Source of the DNA: CAVUNY01 sp963768585
Lineage (GTDB): Bacteria > Chloroflexota > Anaerolineae > Anaerolineales > Anaerolineaceae
NCBI GenBank assembly: GCA_963768585.1
Contig: CAVYIF010000023.1
Span: forward strand, 248,001 to 312,000
Length of the DNA: 64,000 nt
Reading direction: 5' to 3'
Position numbers and translations under genes: made by a program. Shown here in pieces: positions 8,101 through 17,322 of the stretch (position 1 is its first letter; every line of letters starts with the position of its first letter). The notes under the pieces are model-generated. The model searched no databases. It was not told the origin of the DNA and saw nothing but the letters and a program-made list of their open reading frames with translations.

Positions 8101-9510
8101 TCAATGAGCCGCTGAAGTTTGTTGGCCCTGCTCGTTGTTGGCTTTGACGGTCGCCAGTTCGGCAGCGCGGCCTTTGAGACCGCTGGCCGCGATAACCAGA
8201 AAAATGGTAATCACCCCAACCACAGTATAGGCTGTGCCGTAGCCAGAAGCGCCCCCGCCGGATGATGCTGCGACAGCTCCGACCACAGCGCTGCCAAAGA
8301 GCTGACCGATGCTGCCTGAAAGGGTGACGATCCCTTGCGCAACCGAACGGTCCTTGGCCGCGGCTTCGTTAAGCATAATATAGCGGATCGGGGCACCTAA
8401 CAAGGATGACAGGCCTGCGCCAACCAGGACACCGGACACCAGGAACAAAGCGATGCTGACCGCCGCCAGGCTGCCCAGGAAGAACATACCGAATACCAGC
8501 AGCACAGTACCGGTCAATACCACTACTCTGGATCCAAAACGATCCAATAAGCGGCCAATCACCGGCGAAAAGACTGCCATAGCCAGTACAAGCGGCACCA
8601 GCAAGAAACTGGCTTCAGAGGTTTTTATCGCAAACGCGGATACAGCCAGCGACGGCATGAAGACCAGCCCCGATTCTCCGATCCCGGCGCCGAGTGAGAG
8701 CATGTAAGCCAAAATCATCTGGCGGTTTTGAAATAAATCCAGACGCAGGATGGGGCTTTCCGCTTTTTTCTCCAGGCGGATTAAAAGCGGGACAAGCCCC
8801 GCCGCCAGGATCAGGAAAGGCAGCACGTCGACCGAAACCAGACTGGCGAAGAAATTATTCGTATCGATCTGGTTCAGCGCGATCGCCAGCGATCCTAAAG
8901 AAACTGCTAAAATCAGCATTCCGGGCCAATCGAAACCTCCGGCTGTGTCCGGGCGCGTCGCTGGCAGTATACGCAGGCTGAGCACGATGACCACCAGCGC
9001 GATGGGCAGGTTGATGATAAACAACCAGTGCCAGCTGGCCATAAGCAGCAGCCCGCCGAGAATTGGCCCGATTAAAAACGCCACCCCGAAAACCGCCCCG
9101 ATTAATCCCAGGGCGGACCCGCGTTTTTCCGGCGGAAAGGTGTCACCGATCACGGCGCTGGCCACCGGAAAAATGCCGCCGGCGCCAAATCCCTGCAATG
9201 CACGCCCTGCCAGCATGACGCCAAAAGAAGGCGAGACGGCGACGACCAGCGAGCCTGCGGCAAACAGGGAAATATTGAGGATGTACACCGGCCTCCGTCC
9301 GAACTGGTCGGAGAGCTTGGCCATGAAGGGCGTACCGATCAGGTTAAACAGAACGTAAATGCTGAAAATCCAGGTTAACAGGCGTTCATTGATTTGAAAA
9401 GATTGCTGGATGGCGGGCAGCGCCGGACCGACGATAGCGATATCCAGTGCGCCCATCAAAACGCCAATGAATAAAACTAAAAGTATATTGTTGCGTTGTT
9501 TGTTGTCCAT
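8101..9510 (-). CDS. MFS multidrug exporter, DHA2 (EmrB/QacA) type
   Basis: Proton-driven drug exporter of 469 residues with 12-14 predicted membrane helices. It starts with MDNKQRNNILLVLFIGVLMG. The helix 2-3 loop AKLSDQFGRRPVYI is the MFS signature A motif, and GFGAGGIFPVASAVIGDTFP is the motif found in antiporters. First gene of the run exporter-TetR-glycosylase-DUF45, with its own strong promoter and operator directly upstream. Substrate cannot be read from the sequence. Confidence 0.92.
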   Translation of the reverse strand: MDNKQRNNILLVLFIGVLMGALDIAIVGPALPAIQQSFQINERLLTWIFSIYVLFNLIGTPFMAKLSDQFGRRPVYILNISLFAAGSLVVAVSPSFGVMLAGRALQGFGAGGIFPVASAVIGDTFPPEKRGSALGLIGAVFGVAFLIGPILGGLLLMASWHWLFIINLPIALVVIVLSLRILPATRPDTAGGFDWPGMLILAVSLGSLAIALNQIDTNNFFASLVSVDVLPFLILAAGLVPLLIRLEKKAESPILRLDLFQNRQMILAYMLSLGAGIGESGLVFMPSLAVSAFAIKTSEASFLLVPLVLAMAVFSPVIGRLLDRFGSRVVVLTGTVLLVFGMFFLGSLAAVSIALFLVSGVLVGAGLSSLLGAPIRYIMLNEAAAKDRSVAQGIVTLSGSIGQLFGSAVVGAVAASSGGGASGYGTAYTVVGVITIFLVIAASGLKGRAAELATVKANNEQGQQTSAAH

Positions 9511-9521
9511 ACTTTACTCCA

Positions 9522-9569
9522 CTATAATAAACTTACTTACCTAACGGTCGGTAAGTAAGTTTATTATAG
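9522..9569. promoter_or_regulatory. Long palindromic operator, probable TetR binding site
   Basis: Two perfect 20-bp arms (9522-9541 and 9550-9569) are separated by TAACGGTC. The inner part CTTACTTACC/GGTAAGTAAG resembles sites bound by TetR/AcrR dimers. The right arm contains the -10 box of the exporter promoter, so a bound repressor would block RNA polymerase. The arms are long enough for two dimers. Confidence 0.75.
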
Positions 9570-9590
9570 CATTGATTACGAAGAAATCAA
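9563..9590 (-). promoter_or_regulatory. Promoter of exporter-TetR run
   Basis: On the minus strand TTGATT (9585-9590) and TATAAT (9563-9568) are separated by 16 nt. This near-consensus promoter reads into the exporter gene and overlaps the palindromic operator at the -10 box. Confidence 0.75.
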
Positions 9591-9604
9591 GGGTGGAGGA
9601 TGCA

Positions 9605-10792
9605 TTATTTCAATATTATTTTTCGCTGGGGTTTCGAGAGAAACTCTGCGCCATGCGAGGTAACCACCACATCTTCTTCCAGCCCAAGGTAGCCAAAATC
9701 AGGCAGCATCAGCCCGGGTTCAACCGTATAAACCTGGCCCGCTTCCAGTAAGTAGTTGGGGGCAAGGCCGTAACGGTCCCAGGGCGGCCCTAACAGTCCA
9801 CCGCCATCATGCGCTAAGCGGCCCAATTGGTGACCGGTGGCATGCATAAATTCCGGATAGCCAGCCTGGGTGATGTGATGACGAGCCAGAGCATCGATTT
9901 CTTTTCCAGGGATGCCAACGTGCATGGCCCTGACCGCAGCCTGGATGGCCTGACTCACGGTTTCGAAAGCCTGCCGGACTTCATGCGGCGCATCTCTTTC
10001 GCCGGGTTTCAAAAAGTAGGCCACACGCTGCAAGTCGGAACAATAACCCGCCTGGCGGACGCCAAAATCAATATGCAGAATATGCCCGGGCCGGATGCGG
10101 TTGGCGCCCGGCGCGGCATGTCCAACCGGAGAGTCGGGACCCGTGTTGACGATTGGGCAGCCTTCATAGCTCCAGGCGGCATCAAGATCGTGGTCGTCCA
10201 GCCTGCGGTGCATGAAATCGGCAATTTCCACCTCGGACATATTCATCGCAGCAAAATGGAAGGTCTCTTCAAAAATATCTTCGGTGGTGTTAATCGCGGT
10301 ACGGATTAATTCCAGTTCAGCCGGCGTTTTGCGCCCGCGCAAGGCACGGATGATGTTTTCCGCCGGTACCAACCGTGCGGCAAAAGGGGTGTCCTGTAAG
10401 ATTTCAAGCAAAATGGTATACATGCCCTGGGTCAGCCCGTCGGCGATCACATCCGTGGTGGAGGTGTTGATGGCGATCGATGCCGGGTTGATCCGCTCCA
10501 GTTCGGCGCGCAGTGCTGGCCGGATGGACTGGTCGTAGGGAATTACCGTGGCAAAAGCCCCGGTTTCACGCGCGGCATGCGCTTCAAACTGGCCTACAAT
10601 CGCGCTGCAATCGCCTGTGCGATTGATCAACAGCGCAGACTGCCAGGTAAGCCCACCCTCGCCGTAAATCAACGGTAAAACCGGATCGCCGCCGGCAGAT
10701 GTCTCTCGAACAAAGGTCAGCCAGGTATCGATCTCCAACTCTTTCAGGATCTCAACAGCTTGCTGAACCTTGGATTGGACCAGGGTGCTCAT
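9605..10792 (-). CDS. M24-family metallopeptidase, Xaa-Pro aminopeptidase-like
   Basis: Creatinase/aminopeptidase P fold, 395 residues: an N-terminal domain to about residue 170 and a C-terminal pita-bread domain. The five metal ligands can be placed: two Asp in HIDFGVRQAGYCSDLQR, His in ATGHQLGRLAHDGG, Glu in YTVEPGLMLP and Glu in GLEEDVVVTSHG. The start at 10792 overlaps the previous stop as ATGA; the longer frame adds a non-family tail. Probably removes N-terminal residues ahead of proline, cytoplasmic. Exact substrate unknown. Confidence 0.9.
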   Translation of the reverse strand: MSTLVQSKVQQAVEILKELEIDTWLTFVRETSAGGDPVLPLIYGEGGLTWQSALLINRTGDCSAIVGQFEAHAARETGAFATVIPYDQSIRPALRAELERINPASIAINTSTTDVIADGLTQGMYTILLEILQDTPFAARLVPAENIIRALRGRKTPAELELIRTAINTTEDIFEETFHFAAMNMSEVEIADFMHRRLDDHDLDAAWSYEGCPIVNTGPDSPVGHAAPGANRIRPGHILHIDFGVRQAGYCSDLQRVAYFLKPGERDAPHEVRQAFETVSQAIQAAVRAMHVGIPGKEIDALARHHITQAGYPEFMHATGHQLGRLAHDGGGLLGPPWDRYGLAPNYLLEAGQVYTVEPGLMLPDFGYLGLEEDVVVTSHGAEFLSKPQRKIILK

Positions 10793-11292
10793 TGGAAGAT
10801 GCCGCCGATAATCGATTGAGAGATGGCCGCCATGCACAGGCAGCTGACACAAAAAATAACGATGACTGCAATTGCAATCGCTATCCAGACGCGGTTTCCC
10901 GTCAGGCGGCTGATCAAGGGAGGTTCCCCAGGCGCGGAAAATGGGGGCGGGCTGTAAGGCTGGCTGGACCCAGACGAGATATCCTCAAGCGGTGGATTGT
11001 AAACATCCGCAGGGGGCGTGGGGGCCACACCCGGGATGGGGGGATTGTATATATCGTCGCCAGCCGTTCTTGAAACCCCAGGAATGGGCGGATTGGATTT
11101 GTCAGGGGGAGGCGGCTGTACTGAATCAGCGGGCGATGATTCACCTGGTAGACCAGCCTTTTTTAAGGCCGGCGATGTATCATCCAGGTTCACATTGAAG
11201 TGATTGCCACAAAACTGGCAGGTTACCGATTTTTGGTCTTCATCGATGGAAAGGGATGAGCCGCAGCCGGGGCAGGTCGTATTAATTGACAT
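10789..11292 (-). CDS. Zinc-ribbon membrane protein with proline-rich linker
   Basis: Small protein of 167 residues, not assigned to a named family. The N-terminal zinc ribbon is CPGCGSSLSIDEDQ ... CQFCGNHFNV, then comes a Pro-rich linker with a repeated YNPPIPGV or NPPIPGV unit, then a C-terminal helix VWIAIAIAVIVIFCVSCLC. The start at 11292 follows AAGGAG with 7 nt spacing. It overlaps the M24 peptidase by 4 nt, so the two are coupled. The topology suggests a cytoplasmic ribbon tethered to the membrane. Confidence 0.75.
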   Translation of the reverse strand: MSINTTCPGCGSSLSIDEDQKSVTCQFCGNHFNVNLDDTSPALKKAGLPGESSPADSVQPPPPDKSNPPIPGVSRTAGDDIYNPPIPGVAPTPPADVYNPPLEDISSGSSQPYSPPPFSAPGEPPLISRLTGNRVWIAIAIAVIVIFCVSCLCMAAISQSIIGGIFQ

Positions 11293-11366
11293 GAGACACT
11301 CCTTTATGATGCGTATATAAAGTATACGCAAAAATATGGGCTTTGGTTGGACGATTATTAAGGAAA

Positions 11367-12386
11367 TCAGAGGATCAGCATTGCATCGCCAAACGAATAA
11401 AAACGGTATTCGAGGCGAATCGCTTCGGCATAGGCCGACAAAATCTGGGTGCGGCTGGCAAACGCGCTGACCAGCATGAGCAGCGTGGAACGCGGCAGGT
11501 GGAAATTGGTGATCAGCGCGTCGACCGCTTTAAATTTGAAGCCGGGGAGAATGAACAACCCGGTGGCCCCGCTGCAGGCCGCCACTACTTCGCCGGGAAT
11601 TGCCTGGCGAGCGGCCGTTTCCAGGGTGCGCACGCTGGTGGTGCCCACGGCAATGATCCGCCCGCCTTGTTGGCGGGTGGTATTGATCAGGTCCGCCGCG
11701 GCAGGGGTGACCTCACACCACTCGGTATGGATGGTATGGGTTTGAGGATCATCCTCAGTCACCGGGGCGAAGGTATCCAGTCCAACGTGCAGGGTAACCT
11801 GGGCGAACTGGATACCCCGGCTGGACAGGTGAGCCATGAGTTCGGGGGTAAAGTGCAGCCCGGCGGTCGGTGCAGCCGCGGACCCTGGCTGGCGGGCATA
11901 CACAGTCTGGTAGCGCTCGGGGTCGTTGAGTGGGGTATGGATATAGGGTGGCAGCGGCATCTGCCCGGCCTGCTCGAGATACGGCTCGACCGGTTGGCTG
12001 AAGCGTACCAATCGGCGCGATCCTTCCAGATTTTCTAGAATTTCAGCCGGCGGCCCGCCGTCGAGGGTCACTTTCATTCCGGGAGAAACGCGTTTACCGC
12101 CAACCAGGGCTTCCCAGGTTGTATCATCCAGCCGCTTTAACAGGAGCAGTTCGATCCGTCCACCGGTGGGTTTACGGCCGAAAATCCGCGCCGGAATTAC
12201 CCGGGTCTGGTTGACAACCAACAGATCGCCAGGGCGCAAATAATCGCCGATATCCCAGAAGGTGCGGTGCTCCAACCGGTCTGCCGCGCGCTGTAAAACC
12301 AGTAAGCGCGAGGCATGGCGCGGTTCGACCGGGGTCTGAGCGATGCGTTCGGGTGGAAGGGGATAATCGAAATCGGAGGTGCGCAT
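11367..12386 (-). CDS. queA: S-adenosylmethionine:tRNA ribosyltransferase-isomerase
   Basis: Transfers and isomerises the ribosyl part of AdoMet onto 7-aminomethyl-7-deazaguanine in tRNA, giving epoxyqueuosine. The start at 12386 gives the family N-terminus MRTSDFDYPLPPERIAQTP; the longer frame would run into ruvB. Family motifs include GDLLVVNQTRVIPARI, AAPTAGLHFT and the C-terminal HLPRSTLLMLVSAFA. Length 339 residues is typical. It follows ruvB, a common pairing in bacteria. No tgt gene is visible here. Confidence 0.97.
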   Translation of the reverse strand: MRTSDFDYPLPPERIAQTPVEPRHASRLLVLQRAADRLEHRTFWDIGDYLRPGDLLVVNQTRVIPARIFGRKPTGGRIELLLLKRLDDTTWEALVGGKRVSPGMKVTLDGGPPAEILENLEGSRRLVRFSQPVEPYLEQAGQMPLPPYIHTPLNDPERYQTVYARQPGSAAAPTAGLHFTPELMAHLSSRGIQFAQVTLHVGLDTFAPVTEDDPQTHTIHTEWCEVTPAAADLINTTRQQGGRIIAVGTTSVRTLETAARQAIPGEVVAACSGATGLFILPGFKFKAVDALITNFHLPRSTLLMLVSAFASRTQILSAYAEAIRLEYRFYSFGDAMLIL

Positions 12387-12463
12387 TAAGGGCTGCGGTT
12401 TGATCGAGGGTTTGTATCTCAGGGATTGAATTGATGCAGGGCAGGTAATTCGCGAGGCAGGTG

Positions 12464-13531
12464 TCACTGCTCGGGAGGAGCCTCATCGGGGGTATCGGGA
12501 TCCAGCAGGTTGAGCTGATATTGGGTGTTTTCCTGAGGAAACGGAATGCCCAGGTGCTCGTAAGCCAGGTGGGTGGCGATTCGTCCGCGCGGGGTCCGCC
12601 CCAAAAAACCGAGCTGCAGCAGATAGGGTTCAACCACATCCATAATCGTATCGGGCTCTTCGCTGATCGAAGCGGCAATCGTGCTCAAGCCGACCGGGCC
12701 CCCGCTGTATTTTTCGATGATCGCCAGCAGTAAGCGCCGGTCGCCATCGTCGAGACCGCGCTCATCTACTTCCAGCAGCTTAAGCGCATCTTGCGCGACC
12801 TGTTGAGAGATCACATGCTGGGCTTTAACCTGGGCATAATCACGCGCGCGGCGCAGAAGGCGCAGAGCCACGCGGGGCGTGCCTCGCGCGCGGCGGGCGA
12901 TCTCTTTGATCCCATCTGGCTCGGCGGCGACACCCAGGCGGACGGCCGCCCGGTTAATGATCGACTCCATTGCGGCCTGGTTGTAGTAATCCAAACGATA
13001 GACCGCGCCAAAACGGGCACGCAGCGGGGCGCTGATCAGTGCCATGCGGGTGGTGGCGCCAATGACGGTGAAACGCGGCAGTTTAAGCCGGATCGAACGG
13101 GCGGCAGGACCTTTGCCGACAATGATGTCCAGGGCGCAATCTTCCATGGCAGGATACAGCACTTCCTCCACGGCGCGACCCAGGCGGTGAATTTCATCGA
13201 TAAAGAGAATGTCTCCGGCGTGCAGATTGGTCAGAATTGCCGCCAGATCGCCGGCGCGCTCGATGGCCGGCCCGGCGGTGATTTTGATATTGACCGTCAT
13301 CTCGTTGGCCAGGACGTAGGCCAGGGTGGTTTTCCCCAGACCGGGAGGACCGTAAAACAGCACGTGATCCAGCGGCTCGCTGCGCTGCCGGGCAGCGGCG
13401 ATCAGGATTTCCAGATTTTTGCGCACCATATCTTGCCCGATGATTTCTTTTAAAAACTGCGGGCGCAGGGTTTGGTCGATGCGGTCATCTGGGCGAGCCT
13501 GGGGAGCAATCACACGATTTGGTTCAGCCAT
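12464..13531 (-). CDS. ruvB: Holliday junction branch-migration helicase RuvB
   Basis: AAA+ ATPase of 355 residues that drives branch migration with RuvA. Walker A GPPGLGKT lies at residues 61-68, Walker B IDEIHRLGR near 111, and the sensor motif GATTRMALISAPLRARFG later; the C-terminal winged helix includes GRTPRGRIAT. The start ATG has no clear Shine-Dalgarno, but TATAAT (13539-13544, minus strand) lies exactly 7 nt before it, suggesting a leaderless transcript. ruvA and ruvC are not adjacent. Confidence 0.97.
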   Translation of the reverse strand: MAEPNRVIAPQARPDDRIDQTLRPQFLKEIIGQDMVRKNLEILIAAARQRSEPLDHVLFYGPPGLGKTTLAYVLANEMTVNIKITAGPAIERAGDLAAILTNLHAGDILFIDEIHRLGRAVEEVLYPAMEDCALDIIVGKGPAARSIRLKLPRFTVIGATTRMALISAPLRARFGAVYRLDYYNQAAMESIINRAAVRLGVAAEPDGIKEIARRARGTPRVALRLLRRARDYAQVKAQHVISQQVAQDALKLLEVDERGLDDGDRRLLLAIIEKYSGGPVGLSTIAASISEEPDTIMDVVEPYLLQLGFLGRTPRGRIATHLAYEHLGIPFPQENTQYQLNLLDPDTPDEAPPEQ

Positions 13532-13538
13532 GCTGTCG

Positions 13539-13544
13539 ATTATA
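13539..13544 (-). promoter_or_regulatory. -10 box 7 nt before ruvB start (leaderless)
   Basis: TATAAT on the minus strand, followed by 7 nt and then the ruvB ATG. Transcription would begin at or within a base of the start codon. No convincing -35 was found. Confidence 0.6.
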
Positions 13545-13680
13545 CCTCGAAAATATTAAACGATCGCTCAAAGAGGGGATCGGCGAACAAAAGTTCTGTT
13601 CACGGCTCATTAATTTGCCTGCCCACAAAGAGAGATTGATTCTGTTAAAAAAAGGTATAATCGCAGATCAGGAGCTACCT

Positions 13681-14307
13681 ATGACCAATGTATACGTTTC
13701 ATCTCATCCATTAGTAAGGCACAAACTCACAAAAATGCGCAGTGTTGACACCAACCCGAAAAAATTTCGCGAGTTGGTGCGTGAGATGGCCGGATTGCTG
13801 GCATACGAGGCAACAGCCGATCTGGTAGTCATGCCGATGGATGTGCAGACGCCGCTGGCAGTTGCCCACGGCTGGGAATTGAAGGAAAAGATTGGCCTGG
13901 TGCCGATCCTGCGCGCGGGGTTGGGTATGGTGGAAGGGGTTTGGGAATTGATGCCCACCGCTGAAGTCTGGCATATCGGGCTGTACCGCGACGAAATGAC
14001 CCTCAAACCGGTCCAGTACTACAATAAGCTGCCGGTGGAGCCCACCGTACAGGTGTGCCTGATCCTCGATCCGATGCTCGCCACGGGTGGTTCTGCCACG
14101 GCTACGGTAGATGTGCTCAAGAATTGGGGCGTAACGAAAATTAAATTTGTAGGATTGATCGGCGCGCCTGAAGGTATACGCCTCTTACAGGAACACCATC
14201 CGGACGTGCCCATCCACCTGGCAGAGATCGACGATCACCTCAACGAGCGCGGTTACATCGTGCCCGGATTGGGCGATGCCGGCGACCGCCAGTTTGGAAC
14301 CGGATAA
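13681..14307 (+). CDS. upp: Uracil phosphoribosyltransferase
   Basis: Salvage enzyme making UMP from uracil and PRPP. 208 residues, the normal length. The PRPP loop LILDPMLATGGSATATVD begins near residue 127, and the uracil-binding end GYIVPGLGDAGDRQFGT is intact. The start at 13681 follows AGGAGctacct; a TATAAT lies 22-27 nt upstream. The longer frame from 13519 adds no family sequence. Divergent from ruvB. Confidence 0.97.
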   Translation: MTNVYVSSHPLVRHKLTKMRSVDTNPKKFRELVREMAGLLAYEATADLVVMPMDVQTPLAVAHGWELKEKIGLVPILRAGLGMVEGVWELMPTAEVWHIGLYRDEMTLKPVQYYNKLPVEPTVQVCLILDPMLATGGSATATVDVLKNWGVTKIKFVGLIGAPEGIRLLQEHHPDVPIHLAEIDDHLNERGYIVPGLGDAGDRQFGTG

Positions 14308-14344
14308 TCACCAAACAGAATCAGACCCGCATTTATCGCGCGCG

Positions 14345-15331
14345 CTAACCGCCGATTTGCATCATACACCGTCCGGTGGGACGGTTATCTTCATTTATTT
14401 CATGCGATAAGGGTTTGCTGGCAAGCGCCTGCGCGAAATAAGGCATGAGGTCTTCGCTGCGCCGCAAGGCGTCGCGGATAGGAACCTCAATATCATGCAG
14501 CAGGCAGGGGCGTAAATTTCCATCCGCGGTTAAACGCAAACGGTTGCATTCCTCGCAGAACTGCTCTCCGAGGGGCGAGATGAAACCAATTCTTCCGGGG
14601 GCGCCGGGCAGGCGGTAGTCGCGGGCCGGACCGGATCCGACCCCATTTTTTACTTTTTCCAGCCCCAATGGTTCCAGGATTTTCAACATTTCCCGGATCG
14701 ACAGGTATGTATCTTCGGGGGCTGGAAATTCCGCTCCCCATGAAGCCTGGTTTTTTATCGGCATAATTTCTATAAAGCGCACATGCCAGGGGTACTGTAA
14801 ACTGAGCCGGGCCAACGCAGGAAGCTCGCTGTCATTAATCCCGCGCATGGCAACCACATTGAGCTTGATGGGCGATAAACCGGCAGCATGCGCTTTTTCC
14901 AGACCTTGCCATACCCGATCCAGACGCCCCCCGCGGGTGATACGCGCATATTTTTCGGGCTGCAGGGTATCCAGGCTGACATTAATCCGTTTGAGACCGG
15001 CATCCACCAGGCGCTGGACCTGGTCGCCCAGCAGCAGTCCGTTGGTGGTCAGGGAAATGTCTTCAATCCCTGGGATAATGGAGACCATCGCCACAAGGTC
15101 AGCCAGGTCTTTCCTGACCAGCGGTTCACCGCCCGTCAATCGGATTTCGCGAACCCCGTTTTTAGCAGCCAGGCGCACGATCTGGGCAATTTCCTCGTAG
15201 CTCAGAATGCTGTCATGCGCCTGCCAGGAGATCCCTTCGACCGGCATACAGTACACGCAGCGCAGGTTGCAGCGATCCGTGACCGAAACGCGCAAGTAAG
15301 TGATGTGCCGTCCAAAACGATCTACCAACAT
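14345..15331 (-). CDS. moaA: GTP 3',8-cyclase MoaA (radical SAM)
   Basis: First step of molybdenum cofactor synthesis. The radical-SAM cluster motif is CNLRCVYC at residues 21-28; the second cluster is bound by CEECNRLR and the later C in LRPCL. The C-terminus ends in GG, needed for activity in this family. The start at 15331 follows GGAGGTGGGGAG. 328 residues. No other moa genes are adjacent. Confidence 0.96.
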   Translation of the reverse strand: MLVDRFGRHITYLRVSVTDRCNLRCVYCMPVEGISWQAHDSILSYEEIAQIVRLAAKNGVREIRLTGGEPLVRKDLADLVAMVSIIPGIEDISLTTNGLLLGDQVQRLVDAGLKRINVSLDTLQPEKYARITRGGRLDRVWQGLEKAHAAGLSPIKLNVVAMRGINDSELPALARLSLQYPWHVRFIEIMPIKNQASWGAEFPAPEDTYLSIREMLKILEPLGLEKVKNGVGSGPARDYRLPGAPGRIGFISPLGEQFCEECNRLRLTADGNLRPCLLHDIEVPIRDALRRSEDLMPYFAQALASKPLSHEINEDNRPTGRCMMQIGG

Positions 15332-15379
15332 CTCCCCACCTCCACCTTTATTGGGCAAATTTTACCACAGCGAAATAAA

Positions 15380-15416
15380 CAGGCGCACATGCGAGAGGAT
15401 CTCCCATGTGCGCCTG
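15380..15416 (-). terminator. Terminator after rnj
   Basis: CAGGCGCACATG (15380-15391) pairs with CATGTGCGCCTG (15405-15416). On the minus strand it lies after the rnj stop and is followed by TTTATTT, and it separates rnj from moaA. Confidence 0.7.
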
Positions 15417-15441
15417 AACAGATTTAACTAAAATTTTTGAG

Positions 15442-17082
15442 CTAGATTTTATTGATGGTCACAAAAATCGATGGATGGCGGTGCGTCTCCGAATAGAGAT
15501 AATTTTTCACCGATTTGGTGACGTCTGCCTGCAGGTTGCCGTTTGCCGAGGCCGCGGTGATTTTGATCCTGCGGCGCAGTTCAGCCACTAATTCCTTTTC
15601 ATTTGACGAATCGGTGAATCCACGGGTGATCACTTCAGGTTCGCTGCTCAAGATATGCATATTTTCGTCCAGGGTCAGGCTTACGATCACAACCCCATCC
15701 AGAGAAAGCTCCTCCCGCTCGCGCATCAAATCTGGGCTGACATCACCCACGCCGGATCCATCCACAAAGACGTACGAGGTTGGCACCTGGTCGCCCAGTT
15801 TCATCTGGTCCTCTTGCAGTTCAATCGTCTGCCCGTTAGTGGTGACGAGAATATTTTCTGGCGCGATCCCCAACTGTTCTGCGATGAAGGCATGCCGTTT
15901 GAGCTGGCGCAATTCGCCGTGGATGGGGACGAAGAATTTCGGGCGCACCAGGTTAATCATCAGCTTCATCTCTTCCTGGCTGGCGTGACCGGAAACATGG
16001 ACCTGGGCAATTGCCTCATAGAGCACGTTTGCGCCGCGCTCAAACAGACGGTTGATCGTGCGGTACACAATCTCTTCGTTACCCGGAATGGGGTGGGAAG
16101 AGAGCACCACGGTATCCCCCGGTTTGATATCAAGCCCGCGGAATTTACCAACGGAGAGCCGGCCCAAGGCCGAGGTGGGTTCGCCTTGCGATCCGGTGCA
16201 CATGATGACCACTTCGTCATCTTTCATGTGCAGCGCCTGATCAAGGGTAACCTGAATGTCTTCTGGAATGTCGAGGTAGCCCAGACTGATGGCCATTTTG
16301 GAATTGTCGGTCATACTGGTTCCAACAAACGCCAGTTTGCGCCCGTGGCGTTCAGCGGCGTTGGCCACCTGCTGCATGCGCGAGATCAGCGAGGCAAAAC
16401 TTGCCAGGATAATCCGGCCGTTTGCCTGGCTGAAGACCTGATCCAGGGCCACATCCACAACCCGTTCCGAAGGCGTCCATCCGGGGCGTTCGGCGTTGGT
16501 CGAATCCGACAACAATGCCAGTACACCTCGCTTAGAAAATTCGGCCAGTTTGGCAAAATCACTCGGCCAGTTGTCTACCGGCGTCTGGTCAAATTTGAAA
16601 TCACTGGTATGCACGACCAGGCCCACCGGGGTCTGGATGCCCAGACCAACTGCGTCAGGAATGGAATGGCACGTGTGGAAAAGTTCTACCCGGAAGGGAC
16701 CAATTTGAATGGTACTTCCGGCCTGAATCGTTTCCAGTGTGGCCCGGTTCATCATGCCAGCACGGGCCAGCTTGACTTCCAATAAGCCGCGGGTCAGGGG
16801 CGTGGCATACACCGGCGCTTGAACTTCTTCGAGCAGGTGGCGGATGGCGCCAATATGGTCTTCGTGACCGTGCGTGATAACGATGCCAACCACCTGGCTG
16901 CGGTGCTGGCGAAGATAAGTCATATCGGGGATGATGTAGTCGACCCCTAACATGTCATTGTCCGGGAACATTAACCCACTATCGACGACCATGATTTGTC
17001 CCCCATACTCATAGGCCATCATGTTGCGGCCCACTTCCCCCAGCCCCCCCAGAGGAATGATCCGTAACGTTTTTTGTTTCAT
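15442..17082 (-). CDS. rnj: Ribonuclease J
   Basis: Metallo-beta-lactamase/beta-CASP ribonuclease with endo- and 5'-3' exonuclease activity, 546 residues. The zinc motif HGHEDHIGAIRHLL lies near residue 72; MCTGSQGEPTSALGRLS and HVSGHASQEEMKLMI are beta-CASP motifs. Starts with ATG after AAGGAAAG. Downstream of dnaA but separated by a strong terminator; a hairpin lies in its own leader. Confidence 0.96.
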   Translation of the reverse strand: MKQKTLRIIPLGGLGEVGRNMMAYEYGGQIMVVDSGLMFPDNDMLGVDYIIPDMTYLRQHRSQVVGIVITHGHEDHIGAIRHLLEEVQAPVYATPLTRGLLEVKLARAGMMNRATLETIQAGSTIQIGPFRVELFHTCHSIPDAVGLGIQTPVGLVVHTSDFKFDQTPVDNWPSDFAKLAEFSKRGVLALLSDSTNAERPGWTPSERVVDVALDQVFSQANGRIILASFASLISRMQQVANAAERHGRKLAFVGTSMTDNSKMAISLGYLDIPEDIQVTLDQALHMKDDEVVIMCTGSQGEPTSALGRLSVGKFRGLDIKPGDTVVLSSHPIPGNEEIVYRTINRLFERGANVLYEAIAQVHVSGHASQEEMKLMINLVRPKFFVPIHGELRQLKRHAFIAEQLGIAPENILVTTNGQTIELQEDQMKLGDQVPTSYVFVDGSGVGDVSPDLMREREELSLDGVVIVSLTLDENMHILSSEPEVITRGFTDSSNEKELVAELRRRIKITAASANGNLQADVTKSVKNYLYSETHRHPSIFVTINKI

Positions 17083-17122
17083 ATTTTACTTTCCTTATTA
17101 ATCATAATTCTTTAAATAAAAC

Positions 17123-17143
17123 CACCCCGGTGATGCCGGGGTG
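17123..17143 (-). terminator. Hairpin in the rnj leader
   Basis: CACCCCGG (17123-17130) and CCGGGGTG (17136-17143) form a strong stem with a 5-nt loop. On the minus strand it is followed by GTTTTATTT and then by the rnj ribosome site. It could be a terminator upstream of an rnj promoter, an attenuator, or a 5' stabilising structure. Confidence 0.5.
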
Positions 17144-17280
17144 ATAACGATCAAAGCTGCGTGGAGAAATTCATAAATGAAGTCACCCTAACGAACAGCC
17201 GGTTTACCGGCGAAATACTGGAGTAGTTTAACACACCTGCTAGATTTTGTCAAAAAATTCATAAATATTGCTTTAAATAA

Positions 17281-17315
17281 AAAGAAGCCCACCGGAATTT
17301 CCGGTGGGCTTCTTT
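17281..17315 (-). terminator. Terminator after dnaA
   Basis: A perfect 15-bp stem (17281-17295 with 17301-17315), loop AATTT, with T-runs on both strands. It lies 8 nt past the dnaA stop and should end dnaA transcription. Confidence 0.88.
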
Positions 17316-17322
17316 TTATTTG

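Noticed and set aside
10941..11292. Repeats encoding NPPIPGV as a CRISPR-like array
   Set aside because: Spacing and sequence vary, and they are codons of a proline-rich linker in an open gene.
15655..16785. 376-residue plus-strand frame opposite rnj
   Set aside because: Antisense shadow of a clear RNase J gene.
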